Assembly (NCBI GenBank): GCA_045650705.1
Contig: JAZRRK010000037.1
Location: forward strand, 15,592-79,591
Length of the DNA: 64,000 bases
DNA from: UMGS1781 sp045650705
Lineage (GTDB): Bacteria > Bacillota > Clostridia > TANB77 > CAG-508
Direction: 5' to 3'
Shown here: in pieces, positions 33,079 to 41,127 of the stretch
Layout: every line of letters starts with the position of its first letter
Numbering within the stretch: the first letter of the stretch is position 1
Position numbers and translations under genes: made by a program
The notes under the pieces: generated by a model
What the model saw: the letters and a program-made list of their open reading frames with translations, nothing else
Database searches by the model: none
What the model was told of the DNA's origin: nothing

Positions 33079-35718
33079 TTATGCTCTTGGATTTTTTAAT
33101 GCTGCTTGTGCTGCTGCTAATCTTGCGATTGGAACTCTAAATGGTGAACATGATACGTATGTTAATCCTACATTGTGGCAGAATTCTACGCTTGATGGTT
33201 CTCCACCGTGTTCTCCACAGATTCCTAATTTGATATTAGGTCTTGTAGCTTTTCCTTTTTCTACAGCCATTTTTACAAGTTGACCTACACCGTTTTGGTC
33301 TAGTTTTGCAAATGGATCTGATTCATATATTTTTGATTTGTAGTAAGCATCTAAGAATTTACCAGCATCATCTCTTGAGAATCCAAATGTCATTTGTGTT
33401 AAGTCATTTGTACCAAATGAGAAGAATTCAGCTTCTTCAGCAATTTCATTTGCTAATAATGCTGCTCTTGGAATTTCAATCATTGTACCAATATGGTATT
33501 CAATGTCTGATCCTTTTTCTTTCTTAACTTGTTCTGCTGTTTCTACAACTACGTCTTTTACGAATTTTAATTCTTTCTTTTCTCCAATTAATGGAATCAT
33601 TATTTCTGGAACGATATCGTATCCATCTTCTGCTTTAACTTCTATAGCAGCTTCCATTAATGCTCTTGTTTGCATTTTAGCTATTTCTGGATATGTAACA
33701 GCTAAACGGCATCCTCTATGACCCATCATTGGGTTAAATTCGTGTAAGTCAGCACATTTTGCTTTTAAGTGTTCTACTGTAACACCCATATCGTTTGCTA
33801 ATGCTTTTATGTCTTCTTCCTCTGTAGGTAAGAATTCATGTAGAGGTGGATCTAAGTAACGTACTGTCATTGGTAATCCTTTTAACTCTTTGTACATTGC
33901 TTTGAAGTCACCTTTTTGGAATGGTATTAATTCGTTAAGTGCAGCTTCACGAGCTTCTACTGTTTCTGATAATATCATTTTTCTAATTTTTGGTATTCTT
34001 TCTTCATCAAAGAACATATGCTCTGTACGGCAAAGTCCGATACCTTCTGCTCCTAAATGAACAGCATTTTTTGTATCTCTTGGATTGTCTGCGTTTGTTC
34101 TAACTTTTAATGTTCTGTATTTATCAGCCCAAGCCATTATTCTTCCGAAGTTTCCACTTACAGAAGCTTCAACTGTTTTGATATCTCCTTTGTATATTTT
34201 TCCAGTTGTTCCATCTAATGAAATGTAATCTCCTTCATGGAATGTGTATCCGCCAAGTTCGAATTCTTTAGCTTCTTCATTCATTTTTATATCTCCGCAT
34301 CCTGATACACAGCATGTTCCCATACCACGTGCAACAACGGCTGCGTGTGATGTCATACCACCACGTACTGTTAAGATACCTTGTGCAGCTACCATACCTT
34401 CGATATCTTCTGGTGTTGTTTCAAGACGTACTAATACTACTCTTTCACCTTTTCCACCTTTTCCTAATTCTTTAGCTTCTTCTGCTGTAAATACTACTTT
34501 ACCTGCAGCTGCTCCTGGAGATGCTGGTAATGCTTCACCAATTACTTCTCCTGCTTTTAGGCTATCTTTATCGAATGTAGGGTGTAATAATTGATCTAAA
34601 GATTTAGCTTCTATTCTTAGAACTGCTTCTTTTTCATCAATCATTCCTTCATCTACTAGATCACAAGCAATATTTATAGCAGCTGGAGCTGTTCTTTTTC
34701 CATTTCTTGTTTGTAAGAAGTATAATTTTCCTTCTTGGATTGTGAATTCCATATCTTGCATATCTTTGTAGTGATTTTCTAGTTTATTTGCTATTTCCAT
34801 GAATTGTTTATAGCAATCTGGTAAATCTTCTGCAAGTTTTGTGATTGGTTGTGGTGTTCTAACACCTGCAACAACGTCTTCACCTTGTGCATTAATTAAG
34901 TATTCACCATATATTCCTTTTTCACCTGTTGATGGGTTTCTTGTGAATGCAACACCTGTTCCAGATGTTTCTCCCATGTTTCCGAAAACCATAGCTTGTA
35001 CGTTTACAGCTGTTCCCCAGTCACCTGGTATATCATTCATTCTTCTGTAAACTATAGCTCTTGGGTTGTCCCAGCTTCTGAATACGGCTTTAACTGCTCC
35101 CATTAATTGTTCAATTGGATCTTGTGGGAAGTCTTCACCATTCATTTTTTCTTTGTAAACAGCTTTGAATCTATTTACTAATTCTTTTAAATCTTCAGTT
35201 GTTAATTCTGTATCGAATTTAACTCCTTTTTCTTCTTTTAATTCATCAATTATTTTTTCGAAGAATGTTTTTGGAACTTCCATAACAACATCTGAATACA
35301 TTTGAATAAATCTTCTATATGAATCATATGCGAATCTTGGATTTCCTGTTTTTGCTGCAAATCCTTCAACTGCAACATCATTTAAACCTAAGTTTAATAT
35401 TGTATCCATCATACCAGGCATTGATGCTCTAGCACCACTTCTTACTGATACTAATAATGGGTCACTATTGTCTCCAAATTTTTTCCCTTGCATTTCTTCT
35501 AATTTCTTTAATGCGGCAAAGATTTGTTCTTGAATTTCTTCATTTACTTTTTTACCGTCATTGTAATATTCTGTACAAGCTTCTGTTGAAACTGTAAAAC
35601 CTTGTGGGATTGGTAGACCTAAATTTGTCATTTCTGCTAAGTTAGCACCTTTTCCACCTAATAATTCACGCATATTTGCATTTCCTTCTTTAAAAAGGTA
35701 TACGTACTTTTTGCTCAT
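33079..35718 (-). CDS. ppdK: Pyruvate, phosphate dikinase
   Basis: The 879-residue, full-length enzyme interconverts pyruvate + ATP + Pi with PEP + AMP + PPi. The ATP-grasp N-terminal domain starts YLFKEGNANMRELLGGKGAN. The phosphohistidine domain has GGMTSHAAVVARGMGTCCVSG with the catalytic His. The C-terminal PEP/pyruvate barrel has EFFSFGTNDLTQMTFGFSRDD and the catalytic Cys in LGICGEHGGEPSS. It is used for PPi-linked glycolysis or for gluconeogenic PEP formation in anaerobic Clostridia. It is monocistronic with its own terminator. All catalytic residues are present. Confidence 0.98.
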   Translation of the reverse strand: MSKKYVYLFKEGNANMRELLGGKGANLAEMTNLGLPIPQGFTVSTEACTEYYNDGKKVNEEIQEQIFAALKKLEEMQGKKFGDNSDPLLVSVRSGARASMPGMMDTILNLGLNDVAVEGFAAKTGNPRFAYDSYRRFIQMYSDVVMEVPKTFFEKIIDELKEEKGVKFDTELTTEDLKELVNRFKAVYKEKMNGEDFPQDPIEQLMGAVKAVFRSWDNPRAIVYRRMNDIPGDWGTAVNVQAMVFGNMGETSGTGVAFTRNPSTGEKGIYGEYLINAQGEDVVAGVRTPQPITKLAEDLPDCYKQFMEIANKLENHYKDMQDMEFTIQEGKLYFLQTRNGKRTAPAAINIACDLVDEGMIDEKEAVLRIEAKSLDQLLHPTFDKDSLKAGEVIGEALPASPGAAAGKVVFTAEEAKELGKGGKGERVVLVRLETTPEDIEGMVAAQGILTVRGGMTSHAAVVARGMGTCCVSGCGDIKMNEEAKEFELGGYTFHEGDYISLDGTTGKIYKGDIKTVEASVSGNFGRIMAWADKYRTLKVRTNADNPRDTKNAVHLGAEGIGLCRTEHMFFDEERIPKIRKMILSETVEAREAALNELIPFQKGDFKAMYKELKGLPMTVRYLDPPLHEFLPTEEEDIKALANDMGVTVEHLKAKCADLHEFNPMMGHRGCRLAVTYPEIAKMQTRALMEAAIEVKAEDGYDIVPEIMIPLIGEKKELKFVKDVVVETAEQVKKEKGSDIEYHIGTMIEIPRAALLANEIAEEAEFFSFGTNDLTQMTFGFSRDDAGKFLDAYYKSKIYESDPFAKLDQNGVGQLVKMAVEKGKATRPNIKLGICGEHGGEPSSVEFCHNVGLTYVSCSPFRVPIARLAAAQAALKNPRA

Positions 35719-35816
35719 AAATTATTCCATCCTTTCATCTATATAAAATTACTGGTATATTATATATCACATTTCCGTAAATGTAAAGAGATTTTTTAGA
35801 TTTTTTTAAATAATGT

Positions 35817-35935
35817 TTGACTTATTACCAAATATGTGTTATTATATATCTAGCTTAAGCAAATGTGTTCTTTGTTCGGAAGAAGTCATTTGTATCCAAG
35901 TATGTGTACTGCTATTACACATACTTATTTTTTTG
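35817..35935 (+). ncRNA. Antisense-type small RNA, module 2, with its promoter
   Basis: The promoter is TTGACT, 17 bp, TATTAT (35817-35845). The RNA would begin near 35852 with AGCTTAAG and ends at the hairpin AAGTATGTGTA / TACACATACTT followed by T residues (35899-35935). The start (AGCTTAA), a TGTTCG element and the terminator-plus-TTTGCAAA end resemble module 1 at 32198-32303, so the two are related. It faces the small minus-strand peptide gene at 36000-36101. Confidence 0.58.
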
Positions 35936-35943
35936 CAAATTAA

Positions 35944-35966
35944 AAGCAGGAGCAAACTGCTATTTC
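35944..35966 (-). terminator. Weak terminator of the module 2 peptide
   Basis: The minus-strand stem AGCAG / CTGCT is followed by TTTAATTT, in the same position as in module 1. Confidence 0.5.
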
Positions 35967-35999
35967 ACTCCCACTTTCGACTATGTACATGTATACCCT

Positions 36000-36101
36000 C
36001 TAGTCTTTGTTCTTTTGTTTCTCTTGCTCAGTTTTTGTAGATTTTTCTTTTTCTTTCAAAAGCATCTCTACTAAGCGCAAAATAAGTTCGGAATTTGTCA
36101 T
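36000..36101 (-). CDS. Small peptide of module 2, putative type I toxin relative
   Basis: The 33-residue frame (MTNSELILRLVEMLLKEKEK, then a polar tail) starts at an ATG 6-7 bp after GGAAAGGGGGG. It is amphipathic followed by a strongly basic/acidic tail and lacks a clear membrane helix. Position and the facing small RNA match module 1. The peptides of the two modules share only general shape (hydrophobic start, charged helical end). Function is unknown. Confidence 0.5.
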   Translation of the reverse strand: MTNSELILRLVEMLLKEKEKSTKTEQEKQKNKD

Positions 36102-36174
36102 TAGTATCCCCCCTTTCCACCTTTAGCGAAAGGTTGGTGTTATTTTATAATATTTTTACCAAAAAGGCAATATT

Positions 36175-38019
36175 TTATTGTAAATTTTTTACAATTTTTT
36201 CTGCACTTAATCCATACTTATCCTCTAAGTTTTCTACTTTTCCATGCTCTACAAATATGTCATCATAGCCATATGATTTTATCTTTATGTTTTGTAGGTT
36301 ATTTTTATTTATTAGTGCTAGTATCTCTGAGCCTAGACCTCCTTTTAATAAGTTATCTTCTATTGTTATAACATTTTTTGTTTTTTCTATTGATTTTAGT
36401 ATTGTTTCTTCATCTAGTGGTTTTAGAAATCTTGCGTTTATGATTTCTACACTTTTTTCAGGTAATAAATCCGCTATTTCTTTGGCTCTTTCTACCATCT
36501 TGCCTATTGCAATTATACTTAAATCTGTTCCTTCTTTTATTATTTCTACTTTTCCTAACTCTATTTTTTCTGTTTTTTCAAATTCTAAATTTTCTCCTCC
36601 TCTTGGATATCTTATAAATACAGGTCTATCTATACTTACTGCAAATTCTAACATTTTTTCTAGCTCTTCAAAATTCTTTGGTGCCATAATTACTATATTT
36701 GGTATTGATGGTAGGAATGATAAATCAAATATTCCTTGGTGTGTCTCTCCATCGTTCCCTACAACTCCTGCTCTATCTATACATACAGTTACTGGAATGC
36801 TTGATAATGCTATATCGTGCACTATTTGATCATATCCTCTTTGAAGAAATGATGAGTATATTGGTAATACTGGCTTCAAACCTGCTTTTGCCATTCCTGC
36901 AATTAATCCCAGTGCATGCTGTTCTGCTATTCCTACATCAAAAAATCTATTCGGAAATTCTTCTGCAAATTTTTTTAGTCCTGTTCCATCTTTCATTGCT
37001 GCTGTTACAGCTACTATCTTTTCGTCTTTTTTTGCAAGCTCTACCAATTTATTTCCAAATACTTCTGAATAGTCTTTACTTTTTTTCTTTAATAGCTCTC
37101 CTGTATCTTTGTTGTATGCAGATATTCCGTGAAATTTATCTGGATTTTTTTCTGCAATTTCATATCCTTTTCCTTTTTTAGTTACTATATGTATTAAAAC
37201 TGGACCTTGTATTTTCTTGCTTCTTTGCATTATGTCTTCAAGTTCTTTTATATTATGACCATCTACTGGCCCTAGATAAGTAAATCCTATATCTTCAAAA
37301 TACATATTTGGTATTATAGCTCTCTTTATTACCTGTTTTGTATAATGAGCGAAATTAACTAATGGCTTGCCTATTATTGGTATATTATTAGTTATTTCTT
37401 TTATTTTCCTATTTGACCTTGTATATCCTGTTTTTGTTCTTATTTTACTTAAATATTGTGGAATTCCCCCCACGTTTTTAGATATACTCATTTCGTTATC
37501 ATTTAATATTACTGTTACATTTGTCTGGCTAGAACCTGCATCATTTAGTGCCTCTAATGCCATACCTCCTGTTAAAGAGCCATCTCCAATTACAGCTATT
37601 ACTTTATAATCTTCTTTTAATATGTCTCGTGCTCTTGCCATTCCTGTTGCTATTGAAATTGATGTACTACTATGACCTGTATTAAAACTATCATATTCTG
37701 ATTCACATATTTTTGGAAATCCAGATATTCCTTCAAACTGCCTTATTGTATGTATTTTATCCTTTCTACCTGTTAACATTTTATGTACATAGCATTGATG
37801 CCCTACATCCCATATTATTTGGTCCTCTGGTGTATTAAATACTGAGTGAAGAGCTACCGTTAATTCTACTACTCCTAGATTAGATGCTACGTGTCCTCCA
37901 TTTTTAGAAGTTACATCTATAACTACTTTTCTAAGTTCTTCACATAACTCTTTTTTTTCTTCTATATTTAATTTCTTTAAATCTTCTGGTAAGTTTATTT
38001 TATCTAAAATTTTGTTCAT
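36175..38019 (-). CDS. dxs: 1-deoxy-D-xylulose-5-phosphate synthase
   Basis: The 614-residue thiamine-diphosphate enzyme condenses pyruvate and glyceraldehyde 3-phosphate, the first step of the MEP isoprenoid pathway (also feeding thiamine and pyridoxal synthesis). The N-terminal domain has HVASNLGVVELTVALH and the ThDP-binding GDGSLTGGMALEALNDAG with NDNEMSIS. The central domain has the conserved Glu region DVGIAEQHALGLIAG and the catalytic-type DRAGVVGNDGETHQG. The C-terminal domain is complete. The gene has its own flanks and no operon partner. The length is normal. Confidence 0.98.
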   Translation of the reverse strand: MNKILDKINLPEDLKKLNIEEKKELCEELRKVVIDVTSKNGGHVASNLGVVELTVALHSVFNTPEDQIIWDVGHQCYVHKMLTGRKDKIHTIRQFEGISGFPKICESEYDSFNTGHSSTSISIATGMARARDILKEDYKVIAVIGDGSLTGGMALEALNDAGSSQTNVTVILNDNEMSISKNVGGIPQYLSKIRTKTGYTRSNRKIKEITNNIPIIGKPLVNFAHYTKQVIKRAIIPNMYFEDIGFTYLGPVDGHNIKELEDIMQRSKKIQGPVLIHIVTKKGKGYEIAEKNPDKFHGISAYNKDTGELLKKKSKDYSEVFGNKLVELAKKDEKIVAVTAAMKDGTGLKKFAEEFPNRFFDVGIAEQHALGLIAGMAKAGLKPVLPIYSSFLQRGYDQIVHDIALSSIPVTVCIDRAGVVGNDGETHQGIFDLSFLPSIPNIVIMAPKNFEELEKMLEFAVSIDRPVFIRYPRGGENLEFEKTEKIELGKVEIIKEGTDLSIIAIGKMVERAKEIADLLPEKSVEIINARFLKPLDEETILKSIEKTKNVITIEDNLLKGGLGSEILALINKNNLQNIKIKSYGYDDIFVEHGKVENLEDKYGLSAEKIVKNLQ

Positions 38020-38043
38020 AAATCCTCCGTTATATATCTCTCT

Positions 38044-38212
38044 AGTTTAAAGCTTAAATATATAGATTTTAACTTGCGGTCTCCAGCCGCGGTTTATTAA
38101 CTACTATCTTCTAAATTACTACTACGATAATTAGTATTATAATAATAATTGCACGCCTCCGGCTACTCAATGGTCGACCTCGTTTGCAATCTATATATTT
38201 AAGCTTTAAACT
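38044..38212. repeat. Inverted-arm repeat, copy 2
   Basis: The perfect 25 bp arms (38044-38068 and 38188-38212) flank the same core as copy 1 (TTGCGGTCTCCAGCCGCGGT ... GCACGCCTCCGGCTACTCAA ... GGTCGACCTCGTTTGC). It sits in the divergent gap between dxs and the thioesterase gene, 25 bp from the dxs start. Confidence 0.85.
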
Positions 38213-38256
38213 GAATGCTACTAACATTTTATATTCATTTGTGCTAATTGTCAATA

Positions 38257-38285
38257 TTGACTTTTCACATTTTTTTTGATATTAT
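38257..38285 (+). promoter_or_regulatory. Promoter of the acyl-ACP thioesterase gene
   Basis: TTGACT, 17 bp, TATTAT, 34 bp before the ATG. Confidence 0.7.
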
Positions 38286-38318
38286 ACATTAATATTATAT
38301 TGGAAAGAAGGCTATTAT

Positions 38319-39044
38319 ATGGATATTTGCTCTGAAATTTTTACTGTTACTTTGCCTGATGTTGGAGAAAAAAACGGGCTGACTAATAAAGGTATTTTAA
38401 GAATGCTACAAGAGATTGCCTGTCATCATTCTGCTTTATCAGGATTCAGCGTTAATGAATCAACTATTACCGGTTTTGCTTGGATTCTTTTAAATTGGAA
38501 ATTACAAGTTTTTTCAAGACCTGTTTGGAATACCAAATTAAAAATAAATACATGGTCTAGTAAACATACCCTTATTGCTTTTTATAGAGATTTTGAAATA
38601 TTAGATGAAAATAATAATTTAATTGCAATTGCAACTTCTAAATGGGTATTATTTGATTTTAATAAAAATGGCATTGCTAAAATCACTAAAGAAATGGAAG
38701 ACAGATATACTCATGTAGATAAACATGTTTTTGATGGTCCTATGGATGAAAAATTAAGAGAATCAGAAAATAGTAAATTCATTTCTGAATATACTGTTTG
38801 TAGAAGAGATATAGATACTAACCATCATGTAAATAACTTGAATTATTTAGATTTTGCATATGAAGCTATTCCAGAAGATATTTTTTTTAATAATGATTTT
38901 AAAAATGTTGAAATTATGTATAAGCATCAGGCAAAATTAGGTGAAACTTTAAATCTATTCTATGCTAAACAAGAGGATTCAAATATTGTTACTGTAAAAA
39001 ATAAAGAAGATAATAAATTACATTGTATTGTAAAATTATATTAA
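38319..39044 (+). CDS. Acyl-ACP thioesterase
   Basis: The 241-residue, double hot-dog protein is of the bacterial/plant FatA/FatB-type family. The first hot-dog contains GILRMLQEIACHHSALSG and WILLNWKLQVFSRPVW. The second starts with the catalytic signature RRDIDTNHHVNNLNYLDFAYE (Asn and His in NHHVNN). It releases fatty acids from acyl carrier protein. It stands alone on the plus strand with a good promoter and a bidirectional terminator. The ribosome binding site is GGAAAGAAGG. Chain-length specificity cannot be read from the sequence. Confidence 0.92.
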   Translation: MDICSEIFTVTLPDVGEKNGLTNKGILRMLQEIACHHSALSGFSVNESTITGFAWILLNWKLQVFSRPVWNTKLKINTWSSKHTLIAFYRDFEILDENNNLIAIATSKWVLFDFNKNGIAKITKEMEDRYTHVDKHVFDGPMDEKLRESENSKFISEYTVCRRDIDTNHHVNNLNYLDFAYEAIPEDIFFNNDFKNVEIMYKHQAKLGETLNLFYAKQEDSNIVTVKNKEDNKLHCIVKLY

Positions 39045-39076
39045 AACAAAGGCAGCCATTCGGCTGCCTTTGTTTT
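39043..39076. terminator. Bidirectional terminator between convergent genes
   Basis: The stem AAACAAAGGCAGCC / GGCTGCCTTTGTTT has loop ATTC and T-runs on both strands. It serves the thioesterase gene and the 111-residue gene. Confidence 0.9.
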
Positions 39077-39410
39077 AGAGGATTATTCTGTCTTTGAACC
39101 TCCGATATACGATTCCATACTCATCAAGAGTCTTTTTGTCCTGTACTTTCAATCTTTTGTACAGTTTTTTCTGCCCCCTCTTTTTAGCATAGTGTATATC
39201 TCTTATTATCGAACTTTTTACTTTTCTCACATGTTCAATAGTTTTAGTGGTTATTTCATAAAGCCACGGTTTAGTCTCGTATCCCAGAACCTCTTCAATG
39301 AACTCTCTTTGTTCATCGCTCAGTTTTTTGGTTACTTCCTTTTTCCCTGCTTCCTTTTGCGTTCTCAGCTGATATTTCAGTCCTGATAACCGGTTCTGAT
39401 TGTTTTTCAT
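39075..39410 (-). CDS. Unrecognised 111-residue basic protein with foreign codon usage and two in-frame CGG codons
   Basis: The soluble, helical, very basic protein has its own promoter (39465-39493), a GGAG ribosome binding site and a terminator. Its codons (CTG, CAG, AGG, GGG, ACC, GAG) differ clearly from those of its neighbours, which use TTA, CAA, AGA and GAA. It has in-frame CGG at codon 7 (NQNR) and near the C-terminus (IVYRRF). Under the CGGN +1 rule proposed for this genome, translation would end after about ten residues at the first site. It may be a recent acquisition or a gene whose expression depends on how CGG is decoded. No family is recognised. Confidence 0.65.
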   Translation of the reverse strand: MKNNQNRLSGLKYQLRTQKEAGKKEVTKKLSDEQREFIEEVLGYETKPWLYEITTKTIEHVRKVKSSIIRDIHYAKKRGQKKLYKRLKVQDKKTLDEYGIVYRRFKDRIIL

Positions 39411-39464
39411 TTCTAATCTCCTCTTATAAATATAGATTTTCTACATAATTAGTAGAATATGTAT

Positions 39465-39493
39465 ATTATACCATATTTTTGATTTTATGTAAA
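39465..39493 (-). promoter_or_regulatory. Promoter of the 111-residue gene
   Basis: TTTACA, 17 bp, TATAAT with extended TATGG, about 55 bp ahead of the ATG. The leader contains the palindrome TTCTACTAATTATGTAGAA. Confidence 0.75.
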
Positions 39494-39520
39494 CATTTCG
39501 ATGTTATTTCACTTATTTAA

Positions 39521-39556
39521 AAAAATTCCCCAGTTGAATTTATCTGGGGAATTCTT
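39521..39556 (-). terminator. Terminator of spo0A
   Basis: The minus-strand stem GAATTCCCCAG / CTGGGGAATTT is followed by a T-run, immediately after the spo0A stop. Confidence 0.88.
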
Positions 39557-40384
39557 TTATGCTGTTTTTAATTCTAGTCTTAATTTGTCAGCTATCATTG
39601 CTATAAATTCGCTGTTTGTTGGTTTTCCTTTTGCTGCTGAGATTGTGTATCCGAATATGCTTTCTACTGCATCGTTTTTGCCTCTTGCCCAAGCAACTTC
39701 TATTGCATGACGTATTGCACGTTCTACTCTTGATGGAGTTGTGTGATATTTTGTTGCTATATCTGGATATAATTGTTTTGTTATTTGATTAATTATATCT
39801 ATGTCTTGCACTACCATCATTATTGCTTCTCTTAAATATTGGTAACCTTTTATATGTGCAGGTACTCCTATTTCATGTATTACATTTGTTACCAATGCTT
39901 CCAAGCTTTCTTGATTCTTTTTATCTATTTCATTTATTTCTATGTATTTGGTTCGATTATCTCTAGCAGTATAGCAATTATCTATTTTTGATGTTGGTGT
40001 TGGCTTATAATTTTTTATATCTCTTATTCTATTTATTAGTACTTCAATATCAAATGGTTTTACTACATAATATTCTGCTCCTAAGCTTATAGCTTTTTGT
40101 GTTATTTTTGTTTGTCCTACTGCTGATAACATTATACAAGTTGGCATTTTCTCAACATTACTTGATTGAAGCTTCTCTAAAACTCCCAGTCCATCTAAAT
40201 ATGGCATTATTACGTCTAATAATAACACATCTGGTTTGCTTGCTAACACTCTCTCACAAGCTTCTTTTCCATCTCGCGCTATTCCTATAACTTCCATATC
40301 ATTTTCTTTACTTAAATGGTTAACTAATGTTGTAGCAAAATCAGCATTATCGTCTGCAATTAAAATAGTAATTTTGTCGTTCAA
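39557..40384 (-). CDS. spo0A: Stage 0 sporulation response regulator Spo0A
   Basis: The 275-residue protein has a receiver domain (LIADDNADF with the acidic pocket, phospho-Asp in VLLLDVIMPYLDG, Lys in YYVVKPF) and the diagnostic Spo0A C-terminal DNA-binding domain (PSRVERAIRHAIEVAWARG, then FGYTISAAKGKPTNSEFIA). It is the master regulator of sporulation entry. The start is TTG at 40384 with AGGAGG 8 bp upstream. A palindrome lies in the leader (40407-40425) and a terminator directly follows. All domain features are intact. Confidence 0.98.
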   Translation of the reverse strand: MNDKITILIADDNADFATTLVNHLSKENDMEVIGIARDGKEACERVLASKPDVLLLDVIMPYLDGLGVLEKLQSSNVEKMPTCIMLSAVGQTKITQKAISLGAEYYVVKPFDIEVLINRIRDIKNYKPTPTSKIDNCYTARDNRTKYIEINEIDKKNQESLEALVTNVIHEIGVPAHIKGYQYLREAIMMVVQDIDIINQITKQLYPDIATKYHTTPSRVERAIRHAIEVAWARGKNDAVESIFGYTISAAKGKPTNSEFIAMIADKLRLELKTA

Positions 40385-40406
40385 TTTGATACCTCCTAAA
40401 AAATAA

Positions 40407-40425
40407 TTGTAAAATATTTACAATT
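40407..40425. promoter_or_regulatory. Palindromic operator candidate in the spo0A leader
   Basis: ATTGTAAA-ATA-TTTACAAT lies between a TATAAT-like element (40430-40435, minus strand) and the ribosome binding site. It is a likely repressor site or leader stem; the protein that binds is unknown. Confidence 0.45.
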
Positions 40426-40497
40426 TGCATTATAATACGTTTTTACCAATAATGCAAGCCTTTTTTAGAAATTTTTTCCATTTTTGCTATTTTTGGT

Positions 40498-41127
40498 TTA
40501 TATTTCAACGAATTTTTCTTTTATAATCTCATATTTTTCAATCTTAAAATTGTTATTATTATAATTATTCTCAATTTTTTGTGATAATTCCTCTAATATT
40601 TCTATAATTATATTTATTTTCTCTAAATATTCTATCTCTACTATCTTTATATTCATTTTGTCTAAGTAATATTTAAGTGGTTCTAAATAATTATATTCTA
40701 CCTGTATTCTTGCCTCATATCCTTTTGCTTTAGTTATTATCTCTGTCCTTTGCAATGCTTCTTCTGTTGCTCCACTATATGCTCTAACTAATCCTCCTGT
40801 TCCTAACAATATACCTCCAAAGTATCTTGTTACTACAACTAATATATTTGATAATCCTTTTTCAAGTACTATTTTTAGCATAGGTGCTCCAGCAGTCCCT
40901 TGTGGCTCTCCATCATCATTGTATTTTACAGCGATTCCTCCATCACCAGTTTCTATTGCATATGCAAAACAGTTATGTCTGGCATCATTATACTGTTTCT
41001 TTATTTTCTTTATATAATCTTCTGCTTCTTCTGCAGTTTCTACATAAAAAATATGTGCGATGAATTTCGATTTTTTTTCGACTATTTCTGCTGATACGTT
41101 TTGTTTTATTGCCTTAAATGTTTGCAT
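40498..41127 (-). CDS. YigZ/IMPACT family protein
   Basis: The start is the ATG at 41127, 5 bp after AGGAGGTG. The longer frame upstream has no ribosome binding site. The 209-residue protein has the IMPACT N-terminal domain (SKFIAHIFYVETAEEAEDYI, then YNDARHNCFAYAI and DGEPQGTAGAPML) and a C-terminal DUF1949-like domain. YigZ-family proteins are linked to translation quality or stress in eukaryotes (GCN1-binding IMPACT), and the bacterial role is unclear. It overlaps the flavoprotein gene by 14 bp, so the two are coupled. Confidence 0.9.
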   Translation of the reverse strand: MQTFKAIKQNVSAEIVEKKSKFIAHIFYVETAEEAEDYIKKIKKQYNDARHNCFAYAIETGDGGIAVKYNDDGEPQGTAGAPMLKIVLEKGLSNILVVVTRYFGGILLGTGGLVRAYSGATEEALQRTEIITKAKGYEARIQVEYNYLEPLKYYLDKMNIKIVEIEYLEKINIIIEILEELSQKIENNYNNNNFKIEKYEIIKEKFVEI

